Source of the DNA: CAVPJW01 sp963705525
GTDB lineage: Bacteria; Acidobacteriota; Vicinamibacteria; Vicinamibacterales; CAVPJW01
Direction: 5' to 3'
Length of the DNA stretch: 64,000 bases
Assembly: GCA_963705525.1 (NCBI GenBank)
Contig: CAVPJW010000007.1
Location: forward strand, 558,001 to 622,000
Positions within the stretch are counted from its first letter, which is position 1; each line of letters opens with the position of its first letter. Below the pieces are notes generated by a model. It saw only the letters and a list, made by a program, of their open reading frames with translations, was not told the DNA's origin and did not search any database. Of the stretch, positions 1 to 8,463 are shown piece by piece. The translations under genes were made by a program, and so were the position numbers.

Positions 1-412
1 CACGCAGCACCTGCCCTTGTCTGCAGGTCCACGTGAACGGCGTGTCCGTCTGCTCGACGCGGATGTTCACGTGCTCGCACCGGTAGCGGAGCCCTCGATT
101 TCGGAGCATCGCGCCGGTCAGAAGGCCGGCTTCGAGCAGCACCTGAAAGCCGTTGCAGATGCCGAGCACCGGTCCGCCGGCCGCGGCGAATCGCGAGACA
201 TCGGGCATGATCGGCGAAAATCTCGCGATGGCGCCGGTCCTGAGATAGTCGCCATGCGCAAAACCTCCGGGCAGGATGACCACATCCGCCCCGCGCAGGC
301 TCGTGTCCTTGTGCCACACGAACGCCGCGTCCTGACCGAGCACATGCTTGATGGCGTAATGGGCGTCGTGATCGCAGTTCGAACCTGGAAAGACGACTAC
401 CGCGAACTTCAT
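1..412 (-). CDS. purQ: Phosphoribosylformylglycinamidine synthase glutaminase subunit PurQ (3' end missing)
   Basis: The minus-strand frame reads MKFAVVVFPGSNCD from an ATG at 410-412 and stays open to the window edge (about 137 residues; the family is about 230). PurQ is a class I glutamine amidotransferase that releases ammonia from glutamine for the fourth step of purine synthesis, working with PurL and PurS. The nucleophile motif GICNGFQ is present, with Cys at about residue 86, as is the N-terminal PGSNCD motif. It lies 34 bp downstream of purS in the order purB-purS-purQ. The catalytic His/Glu end lies outside the window. Confidence 0.95.
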   Translation of the reverse strand, partial: MKFAVVVFPGSNCDHDAHYAIKHVLGQDAAFVWHKDTSLRGADVVILPGGFAHGDYLRTGAIARFSPIMPDVSRFAAAGGPVLGICNGFQVLLEAGLLTGAMLRNRGLRYRCEHVNIRVEQTDTPFTWTCRQGQVLR

Positions 413-446
413 CGATGCTCCTTCTCGGGGTCGCGGCCCTCGGGCC

Positions 447-692
447 TCACGTGTCAGCCACCTCGACTTTGAAGCTTTCTATCACGGGGTTTGCCAGCAC
501 CTTGTCGGCGACCTCCGAGGCGATTGCGCGCACCTCATCCGCCGACCGCCCATCGACATCGAGCTCGAAGTACTTGCCCTGCCTGACATCCTGCACGGCT
601 CGATATCCGAGCGACTGCAGGGCATCCGCGATGGTCTTGCCCTGCGGATCGAAGACAGACTGTTTGAGAGACACCAGAACTCGCGCACGCAT
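447..692 (-). CDS. purS: Phosphoribosylformylglycinamidine synthase subunit PurS
   Basis: An 81-residue protein of normal PurS length, with the family's VLVSLKQSVFDPQGKTI start and a conserved GKYFEL core. PurS is the small structural subunit that bridges PurQ and PurL in the three-part FGAM synthase of bacteria lacking the long PurL. Its ATG shares one base with the purB stop (TGATG at 690-694 read on the minus strand), so translation is probably coupled. purL is not in the window and may lie beyond the left edge. Confidence 0.95.
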   Translation of the reverse strand: MRARVLVSLKQSVFDPQGKTIADALQSLGYRAVQDVRQGKYFELDVDGRSADEVRAIASEVADKVLANPVIESFKVEVADT

Positions 693-1996
693 CAGGCCGG
701 AACCTCCTGGAAGACCCGCTCGAAGATGTGATCAACGTGGCGGAGGTGAAACGACAGGTCGAAGGCCCGTGCAATCTCGCCTGGATCGAGCGTCCTTCGG
801 ATATCCGCGTCCTGCTCGACGAGTGGCCGGAACGCGAGGCCTTCGTTGATTGCGCGCATGGCGCTCCGCTGAACCCACTCATAGGCCTGCTCGCGCGACA
901 CGCCCTTCGCGGTCAGCTCGAGCAGCACGGTACCCGAAAAAACGATGCCGCGCGAGCGCTCGAGATTCTCGAGCATCCGTTCGGGATGCACCACCATGCC
1001 GCGGACGATGCGAGTGAAACGACGAAGCATGTGGTCGAGCGCGATGAAACTGTCGGGGAAGATCACCCGTTCGACCGACGAATGAGAGATGTCGCGCTCG
1101 TGCCAGAGCGCCACATTCTCGAAGGCCGCCATCGAATTGGCCCGGAGCAGCCGGGCGAGACCGCAAATCTGTTCGCACCCGATCGGGTTCCGCTTGTGGG
1201 GCATGGCGGAAGAGCCCTTCTGTCCTTTGCCGAATGGCTCCTCGACTTCGCCGATCTCGGTTTTCTGCAGTCCGCGAATCTCGAGCGCGAATGTTTCGAG
1301 CGACGCGCCAGCGATCGCCAGGGCCGCCATCAGCTCCGCGTGCCGGTCGCGCTGAATCACCTGCGAGGCCACGCTCACGGGCCAGAGCCCGAGCGCCGCG
1401 CACGCGCGCGCTTCGATGGCCGGCTCAAGATGCGCGTAGGTGCCGACGGCGCCCGACAATTTCCCAACGCTGATCGTCTCGCGGGCGGCCCTCACGCGGC
1501 CCATGTCGCGCAGCACTTCCGCATACCACAGCGCCAGCTTGACGCCGAACGTCATGGGCTCGGCGTGGACGCCATGCGTTCTGCCGATCATCGGCGTTCG
1601 GCGATGCTCCTCCGCACGCGCGCGAATGGCTTCGGCCAACGCCTCGAGGTCTGACAGGATCAGGCTGCAGGCCTCCCGCATCTGGATGGCCTGCGCCGTG
1701 TCGATCACGTCAGATGAAGTCAGGCCGAAGTGGAACCATCTCGCCGACGGCCCGACATGCTCGGCGACCGCGGTCGTAAACGCGATCACATCGTGCTGCG
1801 TCGTCTGCTCGATTTCTTCGATGCGGTGAATGTCGAACGCAGCGCGCCGGCGGATGTCGGCCACGGCATCCCGCGGCACCATGCCGGCGTCCGCCATCGC
1901 GTCGAGTGCGGCCAGCTCCACGGCCAGCCAGGTCTCATAGCGGCGCTGGTCGCTCCAGATGCGGCCCATTTCGGGGTTGGTGTAGCGGGCGATCAT
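692..1996 (-). CDS. purB: Adenylosuccinate lyase
   Basis: A 434-residue fumarase/aspartase-superfamily lyase. It cleaves SAICAR to AICAR and adenylosuccinate to AMP, both with release of fumarate. The family signature GSSAMPHKRNP is intact near residue 260, and MIARYTNPEMGRIWSD is a typical PurB start. It is the first gene of purB-purS-purQ. The upstream gap to the M16 protease holds a repeat tract and no clear promoter. Confidence 0.97.
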   Translation of the reverse strand: MIARYTNPEMGRIWSDQRRYETWLAVELAALDAMADAGMVPRDAVADIRRRAAFDIHRIEEIEQTTQHDVIAFTTAVAEHVGPSARWFHFGLTSSDVIDTAQAIQMREACSLILSDLEALAEAIRARAEEHRRTPMIGRTHGVHAEPMTFGVKLALWYAEVLRDMGRVRAARETISVGKLSGAVGTYAHLEPAIEARACAALGLWPVSVASQVIQRDRHAELMAALAIAGASLETFALEIRGLQKTEIGEVEEPFGKGQKGSSAMPHKRNPIGCEQICGLARLLRANSMAAFENVALWHERDISHSSVERVIFPDSFIALDHMLRRFTRIVRGMVVHPERMLENLERSRGIVFSGTVLLELTAKGVSREQAYEWVQRSAMRAINEGLAFRPLVEQDADIRRTLDPGEIARAFDLSFHLRHVDHIFERVFQEVPA

Positions 1997-2004
1997 GATT
2001 GGGA

Positions 2005-2094
2005 CACTGACAGTGACAGTTCTTGGTGGTTACGTTTTGGTTCTTCGTTCACAGTTCTTAGCTGATGGGCTAATGGCTGACAGCTGATAGCTTC
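2005..2094. repeat. Period-7 intergenic repeat tract (AGTTCTT-like and AGCTGAT-like units)
   Basis: The spacer between purB and the M16 protease is built from degenerate 7-base units. The left part has GTTCTTG/GTTCTTC/GTTCTTA variants; the right part reads GCTGATG, GGCTAAT, GGCTGAC, AGCTGAT. It ends three bases before the protease stop codon. It belongs to the tract family described under findings. Confidence 0.75.
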
Positions 2095-2096
2095 CG

Positions 2097-3422
2097 TCAC
2101 CCCAGATCCAGTTTCGCTCGCGTAATCTCCAACCCGTTGACGTTCCCCAGCACCGTGGCCGAGAGCGATCCGTTCGACAGGAGATCGGCCGCCACTCGCT
2201 TGACGTCCGCCGCCGTCACCCGCTCGATGCCGAGCAGGGTCTCGTCCAAACCAAACTGACGATCGAAGTAGATCTCCTGCCGCGCGAGATGCGACATCCG
2301 GTTGGCCGTGTTCTCGAGGCTCAGCATCAGACTGCCTTTCAGATGATCCTTGGCCCGACGAAGCTCGGGCTCCGGAAGGTCGTCCTGCTTGATCGCCCTG
2401 AGCTCGGCGATCACGACATCGACCAGCTCGCTGACCGCGTCGTTGGCGCAGCCCGCGTACACCGTCAGGGATCCAGCATCTCGATAGGCACTCAGGCCAC
2501 TGAATACCGCGTACGCGAGGCCTCGCTTCTCACGGACGTTCTGGAAGAGCCGGGAGCTCATCGACCCGCCGAGCACCGTGTTCAACAGGTAACTGATGTA
2601 CCGGTCGTCGTGGTTCTGTGGATACCCGCTCGCACCAAGGCAGACGTGACTCTGTTCCAGCTCCTTGTTCCTGACGAGGATTTTGGGCGTAACCGTCGGC
2701 GGCCGATCCTCGCCGACGCCGCCCGCGCCCGGCAAATTCCCGAACACCTTCTGCACCGAGTCCCGAAGGCGAGCGTGATCGAGATTGCCGACGGCCGAGA
2801 CAATGAGATTCCCCGCGGAGTACGCATGCGTGAAGTACTCCCGTAGTGCGGTCTCGCCGAACGCCTCGACGGTCTCTTTCGTGCCCAGGATGGGCCGACC
2901 AAGCGGATGGCCCTCCCAGAAATTCTGGGTGAACAGCTCGTGAACCAGATCGTCGGGCGTGTCCTCGACCATCTTGATCTCTTCGAGGACGACCTTCTTC
3001 TCGCGCTCGATGTCCTCCCGGTGGAATGCCGGATTGAGAATGATGTCGGAGAGGATCTCGAGCGCCAGCGGCAGGTGCTCGTCGAGCACCTTGATGTAAT
3101 AGCTCGCGTACTCCTTGGCGGTGAAGGCATCCATCTGGCCGCCGATGGAGTCGATGACCTGCGCAATGTCCTGCGCCGAGCGGGTCGTCGTGCCCTTGAA
3201 GAGCATGTGCTCGACGAAGTGCGCGATGCCCGCGTGCTCGGGGGGTTCGTGCCGCGACCCTCGGGTCAGCCACACGCCGATGCAGACCGAGCGCACGTGA
3301 TCGACCGTCTCGGTCATGAGACGTAGACGATTGTCGAGCACCTCGCGCACGATCATGGTTCTGGTGTTCGGTTCCCGTTCGACGAAGGCAAGCGGCGGAA
3401 CGTCAGACGATAACGGCTGCAC
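2097..3422 (-). CDS. M16 family zinc metalloprotease (processing-peptidase type)
   Basis: A 441-residue single-unit M16 peptidase. The inverted zinc motif HFVEH (His68, Glu71, His72) is followed by a downstream EEIKMVED acidic stretch typical of the third ligand. The C-terminal M16 half contains the usual LGGSMSSRLFQNVREKRGLAY segment pattern. No signal peptide is seen, which fits cytoplasmic PqqF/MPP-like enzymes. A second start at Met23 (ATG at 3354-3356) matches the usual family N-terminus better, so the first 22 residues are uncertain. The substrate is unknown. Confidence 0.93.
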   Translation of the reverse strand: MQPLSSDVPPLAFVEREPNTRTMIVREVLDNRLRLMTETVDHVRSVCIGVWLTRGSRHEPPEHAGIAHFVEHMLFKGTTTRSAQDIAQVIDSIGGQMDAFTAKEYASYYIKVLDEHLPLALEILSDIILNPAFHREDIEREKKVVLEEIKMVEDTPDDLVHELFTQNFWEGHPLGRPILGTKETVEAFGETALREYFTHAYSAGNLIVSAVGNLDHARLRDSVQKVFGNLPGAGGVGEDRPPTVTPKILVRNKELEQSHVCLGASGYPQNHDDRYISYLLNTVLGGSMSSRLFQNVREKRGLAYAVFSGLSAYRDAGSLTVYAGCANDAVSELVDVVIAELRAIKQDDLPEPELRRAKDHLKGSLMLSLENTANRMSHLARQEIYFDRQFGLDETLLGIERVTAADVKRVAADLLSNGSLSATVLGNVNGLEITRAKLDLG

Positions 3423-3613
3423 GATCGAGAGGTTGCGACCCAGTCTTGCAAACCGTTGGAACAGAAGGGATTAACTTAACCTGAGGATCATATCACCAGC
3501 ATCCGCCCGGTTTCAACCGCCAATCGGCCTCGATTGCCGCCCACCGAGACGCGAGACGATCGAGCGGCGTAGTACAATTTTTCGGGCCTCCCTTCCACGC
3601 CGTCTCTATTTCC

Positions 3614-4717
3614 ATGACCGCTGAAGCAGAACGCCTCGACATCGGCGGTCTCAGTCTCGCCGAGCTCGAACGAGCCCTGCTGGCCCGCGGCCAGCAGCCG
3701 TTCCACGCCCGCCAGATCTATCAATGGATCTACCGGCATGGCGTCACCGATTTCCAGTCGATGACGGACCTCTCGCAGTCGCTGCGCACGCAACTGTCCG
3801 CCGAATGGACGGTTCGAACTCCGCACATCGTCGAACGACAACTGTCCTCTGATGGCACCGAAAAGTTTCTACTCGCGCTGGCCGATGGCCGCCGGATCGA
3901 ATCCGTTTTCATCCCTGACACGCCGGCGCTGACGCTCTGCATCTCCACCCAGGTCGGGTGCGCGATGAAATGCGGATTCTGCCTGACGGGAAAGATGGGG
4001 CTGGTCCGCAACCTGACCGCCGGCGAAATTGCCGGTCAGGTGCGCGCGCTCGTTCACACCCTGGGACTTGCGCGCCAGCGCTTCAACATCGTGCTGATGG
4101 GAATGGGCGAGCCTCTCCACAACTACGAGCAGACCATGAAGGCGCTGGAGATGATCGGGGACACGAACGGACTCGGTGTCTCGCCGCGTCGCGTGACGCT
4201 CTCGACCGTCGGTGTCGTGCCTGGCCTGGATCGGCTCGCCCAAGAGGCGCGAATGCCCAATCTCGCGATTTCGCTCCACGCCACAACGGAGGAGCAGCGC
4301 GAGTCGCTCGTGCCGGTCAACCGCAAGTATGGCCTCGCCGACATCGTCGAAGCCTGCAGGCGGTTCCCGCTCCCTCGGCGGCGACGGATCACGTTCGAGT
4401 ACGTGCTGCTCGAGGGCGTCAACGACACGCCCGCCGACGCGCGTCGGCTCGTGCGACTGCTGTCAGGCATCAAGAGCAAGGTCAACCTGATCCCGCTCAA
4501 TGAAGCGCCAGGGATTCCTTTCAAGCGCCCATCGGATCGGCGAGTGAACGAGTTCGCTCGCATCCTTGCGGAACACCACCTGACCGTGTCGGTTCGAAAG
4601 AGCCGCGGCCGAGACATCAGGGCCGCGTGCGGACAGCTCATCGTTGAGGGAGCACAGGCCTCGCCGGGACAGAAGCTCGGGGCGTTGATGATGGGGAATC
4701 AGGAGGCTGACGTCTGA
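3614..4717 (+). CDS. rlmN: 23S rRNA (adenine-2503-C2)-methyltransferase RlmN
   Basis: A 367-residue radical-SAM enzyme that methylates C2 of A2503 in 23S rRNA and usually also A37 of some tRNAs. The iron-sulfur motif is C116-A-M-K-C120-G-F-C123, and the second catalytic Cys near the C-terminus is in RAACGQL (about residue 339). Length and domain order are normal. It is divergent from the M16 protease across a 191-bp spacer and convergent with mtaB across a repeat hairpin. Confidence 0.96.
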   Translation: MTAEAERLDIGGLSLAELERALLARGQQPFHARQIYQWIYRHGVTDFQSMTDLSQSLRTQLSAEWTVRTPHIVERQLSSDGTEKFLLALADGRRIESVFIPDTPALTLCISTQVGCAMKCGFCLTGKMGLVRNLTAGEIAGQVRALVHTLGLARQRFNIVLMGMGEPLHNYEQTMKALEMIGDTNGLGVSPRRVTLSTVGVVPGLDRLAQEARMPNLAISLHATTEEQRESLVPVNRKYGLADIVEACRRFPLPRRRRITFEYVLLEGVNDTPADARRLVRLLSGIKSKVNLIPLNEAPGIPFKRPSDRRVNEFARILAEHHLTVSVRKSRGRDIRAACGQLIVEGAQASPGQKLGALMMGNQEADV

Positions 4718-4723
4718 GTCCTG

Positions 4724-4791
4724 AAGTTCTTAGTGCTTAGTGCTTGGTTCTTAGGGTGTTGCTCGAACTAAGCACCAAGCACTAAGAACTT
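4724..4791. repeat. Inverted heptad-repeat hairpin between convergent rlmN and mtaB
   Basis: Two 27-base arms (4724-4750 and 4765-4791) are reverse complements with two mismatches, separated by 14 bases. Each arm is a run of 7-base units of the form AGTTCTT/AGTGCTT/GGTTCTT. The right arm overlaps the end of mtaB and supplies its final Ser-Ser-stop. There is no U-tract, so it is not a standard intrinsic terminator, though it could work in both directions as a 3'-end structure. Confidence 0.9.
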
Positions 4792-6053
4792 ACCAGTTCC
4801 CCCGTCATCGTCTCACCACACGCGTTCATCCTCACCCTGACCCATTCATTCCGCGATCGTCCCGGCGGAATCCTGACCCTCAGATAATTGTCGGTGATGG
4901 CGAGCGATCCGTCATCGATCGTGAGCGCGGGCCTGATCTGACCGACCTGGCTCTCACGGAAACGCCTGGTCAGGCGCTCGCCGACTCCTCGCACGGCGGC
5001 CGCGCGTTGTCGGATGACGGCACCCTCGACCTTCCGCAAAAGACTCGAGGCCTCAGTACCAGGGCGATCCGAATACGGGAAGACGTGGAGGCGCGTGAGC
5101 GGCGATTCGCTCAGGTAATCGAGCATCTGCTGAGCGTCCGCGGCGGTCTCTCCAGGAAAACCGATGATGACGTCAGTCCCGATGGAGGCATGTGGCATTG
5201 ACGATCGGATTGTGCTCACGAGACGATGATATTCGTCGCGAGTGTAGGGTCTCCGCATGGCGGCCAGCAGCGAGTCGGAGGCGTGCTGAAGCGGCAAATG
5301 AAAGGACGGGGCGAACCGGGGCGACTGCCGAATGAGATCGACGATCTCGAGCGAGCAATCCATCGGTTCGAGCGAGCTGATGCGGAAAAGCAGGTCACCC
5401 GGCGAATCGTCGAGCCGCCGAAGCAGGGATCCGAGATTCGTCGCCGGCTCGAGATCGCGTCCGTAAGAGCCCAGATGAACGCCCGTCAGGATCACTTCCT
5501 TGAAGCCGGCTCGAGCGATACGAGCGACCTCCGACTCGACCTCGTCGGGAGGTCTCGAGATGCCGCGGCCACGCGTCGATGGAATGATGCAGTACGAGCA
5601 TGTCTGGTCGCAGCCAGTCTGGACGCGGAGCGTGTGCGCGGTGCGCCCCAGAACTCCCGGAGCGATCCGTGCCCCACACGCCCCGTCGCCGTCGCCAAAT
5701 CGTTCCGCAGTCGTGGTGCTCAGGTCGGTGAGCGCCTGCACGAGCCGCGATTTCTGTCCGTTCGGTACGACCTTCACTACCGAGGGGAGGTCGGCCACTT
5801 CTGCGGTCTTCCTCGTCGCGTAACAGCCGGTCACGACAATGCGTGCACAGGGATTGTCGCGGGCGATGCGCCGAATCGTCTGACGAGCGCCCTGATCGGC
5901 CGAAGCGGTGACCGAGCACGTGTTGACGATGATGACGTCGGCGCGCTCGGCCGTTGAGGGCTGTCCCCCGCTCGCGTGCAGGTGCTCGTCGATTTCCATC
6001 GAGTCGGCCTGGTTCACGCGGCAGCCGAAGGTCACGACGGCGTAGCGAAACAT
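4782..6053 (-). CDS. mtaB: tRNA (N6-threonylcarbamoyladenosine(37)-C2)-methylthiotransferase MtaB
   Basis: A 423-residue MiaB-family radical-SAM methylthiotransferase. The N-terminal UPF0004 domain has cluster cysteines at about 11, 46 and 77 (FGCRVNQ, NTCSVT, TGCYAT). The radical-SAM motif is C148-DQT-C152-SY-C155. The FGCRVNQAD start is typical of the MtaB branch, which converts t6A37 to ms2t6A37. It lies downstream of purD on the same strand. The last two residues and the stop are encoded by the repeat at 4765-4791. Confidence 0.9.
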   Translation of the reverse strand: MFRYAVVTFGCRVNQADSMEIDEHLHASGGQPSTAERADVIIVNTCSVTASADQGARQTIRRIARDNPCARIVVTGCYATRKTAEVADLPSVVKVVPNGQKSRLVQALTDLSTTTAERFGDGDGACGARIAPGVLGRTAHTLRVQTGCDQTCSYCIIPSTRGRGISRPPDEVESEVARIARAGFKEVILTGVHLGSYGRDLEPATNLGSLLRRLDDSPGDLLFRISSLEPMDCSLEIVDLIRQSPRFAPSFHLPLQHASDSLLAAMRRPYTRDEYHRLVSTIRSSMPHASIGTDVIIGFPGETAADAQQMLDYLSESPLTRLHVFPYSDRPGTEASSLLRKVEGAVIRQRAAAVRGVGERLTRRFRESQVGQIRPALTIDDGSLAITDNYLRVRIPPGRSRNEWVRVRMNACGETMTGELVSS

Positions 6054-6060
6054 GAATCAG

Positions 6061-6146
6061 TCCTTCAGGTCCTATTGTGCTTCAGGTGCTCACGGTGGGA
6101 TCACGACCGCAAGGACCAACAGGACCTCAGGACCTAAAGGACCTGC
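6061..6146. repeat. Intergenic AGGACCT-type repeat with inverted arm
   Basis: The spacer between purD and mtaB carries units of AGGACCT with 8-9-base spacing on the right (6110-6146) and an inverted copy on the left. Bases 6061-6073 pair with 6129-6141 with one mismatch. The right end encodes the last residues of purD (Arg-Ser-Phe-Arg-Ser-stop). The construction matches the other tracts, but the period is nearer 8. Confidence 0.7.
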
Positions 6147-7434
6147 TGCCCGTCTGACGCAATTCTGCAGCCTTCCGCCCGATGTCCGTCCGGTATTGCA
6201 TCCCTTCAAAACTGATGCGGGACACGCCTTCGTACGCTCGCGTGATGGCTGCGTCGAAGCTGTCGCCGCGTGCAACCACCGTCAGGACGCGGCCGCCGGC
6301 CGTCACGACGCGGCCGTCGCGGATAGCCGTCGCCGCATGGAACACCAGAACGTCGCTCATCCGCTCGGCCTCGTCGAGGCCGCTGATCACGCGTCCTGTC
6401 TCGGACGACTCGGGGTAACCACGCGACGCGAGCACGACACCCACGTGAGGCTCCTCGCAAAACCGGCAGGGAGTACTGTCGAGCGTGCCACTCGCCGCGG
6501 CGGCCAGCCGCGGCGCCAGGTCCTCGTCCAGCATGGGCAGGACCACCTGCGCTTCCGGATCGCCGAGCCTCACGTTGAACTCGACCACCCTGGGGCCATC
6601 GCGCGTGATCATCAACCCGACATAAAGGAACCCGCGAAACTCCCGTCCCTCGGCCTTCATGCCCTCGACGACCGGCGTCACGATCTCGCGCATGACGCGG
6701 TCGCGGCCATCGGCGTCCAGCCGCACGCTCGGCGCGAATGCGCCCATCCCGCCGGTGTTCGGTCCGCGATCGTGATCGAAGGCCCTCTTGTGATCTTCCG
6801 CCGTGTGAAACGGCAGTGCGCGACTGCCGTCGACGAGACAGAAGAACGACGCCTCCGCGCCTTCGAGATATTCCTCGATCACCAGCCGGCCACCCGCGGC
6901 GCCAAAGTGCCGATCGATCATCGCGGACCGGATCGCCTCGTCGGCCGCTTTGCGGTCAGGTGCGATGACGACGCCCTTGCCCGCCGCCAGACCGTCAGCC
7001 TTGACGACGACGGGGAACCCGAACTCGCCGCGCGTGATGCGGGCGAACGCGTCATCGGGCGAGCCGCAGACGACGTACCGCGCGGTCGGCACGTGATGTC
7101 GTGTCATGAACTCCTTGGCAAAAGCCTTGCTCGACTCGAGCTCGGCCGCGCGCTCGGACGGACCGAACAGGAGACGGCCTTCCGCGGCAAACAGATCCGC
7201 GATGCCGCGACTCAAGGGAAGCTCGGGACCGACGACCGTCAGATCGATCTCCTCTCGCTCGGCGAGATCGAGGAGCGCCTGGTCGTCCGCGGAATCGGCC
7301 CGGACGATCCGCGCCAGGCGGCTCGTCCCGGGATTCCCAGGCACTGAGATCACTTCACTGACATTTCGCTCGCCGGCGAGCTTCCAGACCAGGGCATGCT
7401 CGCGGCCACCGGCTCCGATCACGAGGACCTTCAT
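6127..7434 (-). CDS. purD: Phosphoribosylamine-glycine ligase (GAR synthetase)
   Basis: A 435-residue ATP-grasp ligase that makes glycinamide ribonucleotide in step two of purine synthesis. It starts with the typical MKVLVIGAGGREHALVWKL. The ATP-grasp core includes VVKADGLAAGKGV and EEYLEGAEASFFCL, with FNVRLGDPEAQVVLP near the metal site. A second purine locus thus sits about 5 kb from purBSQ. Its C-terminus RSFRS is written by an intergenic repeat. The start at 7434 is a clean ATG followed by the nucleotide-binding loop. Confidence 0.96.
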   Translation of the reverse strand: MKVLVIGAGGREHALVWKLAGERNVSEVISVPGNPGTSRLARIVRADSADDQALLDLAEREEIDLTVVGPELPLSRGIADLFAAEGRLLFGPSERAAELESSKAFAKEFMTRHHVPTARYVVCGSPDDAFARITRGEFGFPVVVKADGLAAGKGVVIAPDRKAADEAIRSAMIDRHFGAAGGRLVIEEYLEGAEASFFCLVDGSRALPFHTAEDHKRAFDHDRGPNTGGMGAFAPSVRLDADGRDRVMREIVTPVVEGMKAEGREFRGFLYVGLMITRDGPRVVEFNVRLGDPEAQVVLPMLDEDLAPRLAAAASGTLDSTPCRFCEEPHVGVVLASRGYPESSETGRVISGLDEAERMSDVLVFHAATAIRDGRVVTAGGRVLTVVARGDSFDAAITRAYEGVSRISFEGMQYRTDIGRKAAELRQTGSRSFRS

Positions 7435-7514
7435 GCGAGTACTATGCGACTAAGTGTCGATAACTAAACGGGTTGATGGTGAGGCGGAAATGAGAGACAT
7501 GCGGAGATATTTCG

Positions 7515-7544
7515 TTGACTGCACCTCAGCTTTATGCCTAGAAT
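7515..7544 (+). promoter_or_regulatory. Predicted sigma-70-type promoter for rpsU
   Basis: TTGACT at 7515-7520 and TAGAAT at 7539-7544 are separated by 18 bases. The first match lies about 95 bp upstream of the rpsU start in a gene-free stretch, giving a predicted transcript start near 7551. The same TAGAAT -10 hexamer recurs in the promoter before the STAS gene. Confidence 0.6.
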
Positions 7545-7638
7545 CCGCGCTTGCCCTTGCGAAGCCTAGCACAGACGTGCGGGTGATCTATGGGCATGGG
7601 CATCGAACTCGGGCCGGTCCAAGGGGGGTGTTCCAGAC

Positions 7639-7836
7639 GTGGCCGAAGTGAAGATTCAGGAGGGAGAGTCGATCGAGAGCGCTCTCCGTCGTTTCAAGAG
7701 GAAGGTTCAGCAGGAAGATATCATCAAGGATATCAAGAAGCACTCCTTCTATTTGAAGCCGGGGGACAAACGCCGGGCCAAGCAGGCACTGGCGCGCAAG
7801 CGCAGTCGCAAGAAGCTCCGACGCGAAACGGAGTAG
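7639..7836 (+). CDS. rpsU: 30S ribosomal protein S21
   Basis: A 65-residue basic protein with the S21 pattern: a variable start (VKIQEGESIESALRRFKR), the core KHSFYLKPGDKRR, and a lysine/arginine-rich tail KRSRKKLRRE. S21 joins the 30S platform near the anti-Shine-Dalgarno region and helps initiation. Its ATG is preceded by a fairly long leader. It is followed after 22 bp by a zinc-ribbon protein and then a terminator, giving a compact two-gene unit. Confidence 0.96.
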   Translation: MAEVKIQEGESIESALRRFKRKVQQEDIIKDIKKHSFYLKPGDKRRAKQALARKRSRKKLRRETE

Positions 7837-7858
7837 CGACTTGCAAGGGGAACGACCG

Positions 7859-8167
7859 ATGGAGTTCCAAGACAAGATCCTGAGCTGCGTGGATTGTGGG
7901 ACGGAGTTCGTGTGGACTGCCGGCGAGCAGGTGTTTTTCGCCGACAAGAACTTCAAGAACGAGCCCAAGCGGTGCAAGGCGTGCAAGGCCAAGCGCACCA
8001 CGAGGCTCGCAGCGGGTCCGATGGTGCGCGAGCGGGTCGAAACCACGACCACCTGCTCGGCATGCGGGAAGGAGACGACGGTCCCCTTCAAGCCCACGCA
8101 GGGTCGCCCGGTGTTCTGCAAGGAGTGCTTCCAGCAGCGGAAGTTCGTCAGTGCGGGCGGGATGTAG
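7859..8167 (+). CDS. Zinc-ribbon protein with repeated CxxC motifs
   Basis: A 102-residue protein with two zinc-ribbon units. CVDCGTEF pairs with CKACKAKR, and CSACGKET pairs with CKECF, so eight Cys sit in four CxxC knuckles. It resembles the probable zinc-ribbon (zf_Tbcl) and CxxC-x17-CxxC domains common beside ribosomal or cold-shock genes; no function is established. The ATG at 7859 is chosen because AAGGGGAA at 7845-7852 is a good ribosome-binding site. An in-frame TTG at 7841 would swallow that site. Confidence 0.85.
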   Translation: MEFQDKILSCVDCGTEFVWTAGEQVFFADKNFKNEPKRCKACKAKRTTRLAAGPMVRERVETTTTCSACGKETTVPFKPTQGRPVFCKECFQQRKFVSAGGM

Positions 8168-8194
8168 ATCGAGGATCGACATCGGATGTGGTGC

Positions 8195-8226
8195 GGGCGC
8201 CGCCCAGAGAGCGGCGCCCTTTTTTT
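8195..8226 (+). terminator. Intrinsic terminator after rpsU/zinc-ribbon unit
   Basis: A perfect 9-bp GC stem (GGGCGCCGC at 8195-8203 with GCGGCGCCC at 8211-8219) with a 7-base loop is followed by seven T residues at 8220-8226. It is the clearest rho-independent terminator on the plus strand and ends the rpsU unit 28 bp after the stop codon. Confidence 0.93.
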
Positions 8227-8344
8227 CGTGCGCGCCGGGGCCCCGGTCTCTCGATACCGACCTGGCTAAGGCACGCGGCGATGGGCAACGCGCAAACGGC
8301 TGAAAACAGCCAGTTTTTGGCCTGGATCGCGGTCGGTTCACTGG

Positions 8345-8373
8345 TTGACGGGTCTGGGGCTTCACGATAGAAT
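8345..8373 (+). promoter_or_regulatory. Predicted sigma-70-type promoter for the STAS gene
   Basis: TTGACG at 8345-8350 and TAGAAT at 8368-8373 have the ideal 17-base spacer, with a predicted start near 8380, about 84 bp before the STAS ATG. The 296-bp gene-free stretch 8168-8463 holds this promoter and the preceding terminator, and nothing else that I can recognise. Confidence 0.7.
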
Positions 8374-8463
8374 GCAAGGTCTTTGTCTGGCTGATAACGT
8401 CTTCATGTTCCGTCGGTTGCGTCACACGCCCGGCGTGACGCTGAAGAGTTGAGGAGAGCGGCG

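Noticed and set aside
4724..4791. CRISPR array or direct-repeat spacer structure in the heptad tracts
   Set aside because: Units are 7 bases with no unique spacers, no cas genes are present, and the arms are inverted rather than regularly spaced direct repeats.
4724..4800. Heptad hairpins as intrinsic terminators
   Set aside because: None of the inverted tracts is followed by a U-run, unlike the true terminators at 8195, 21545 and 44729.
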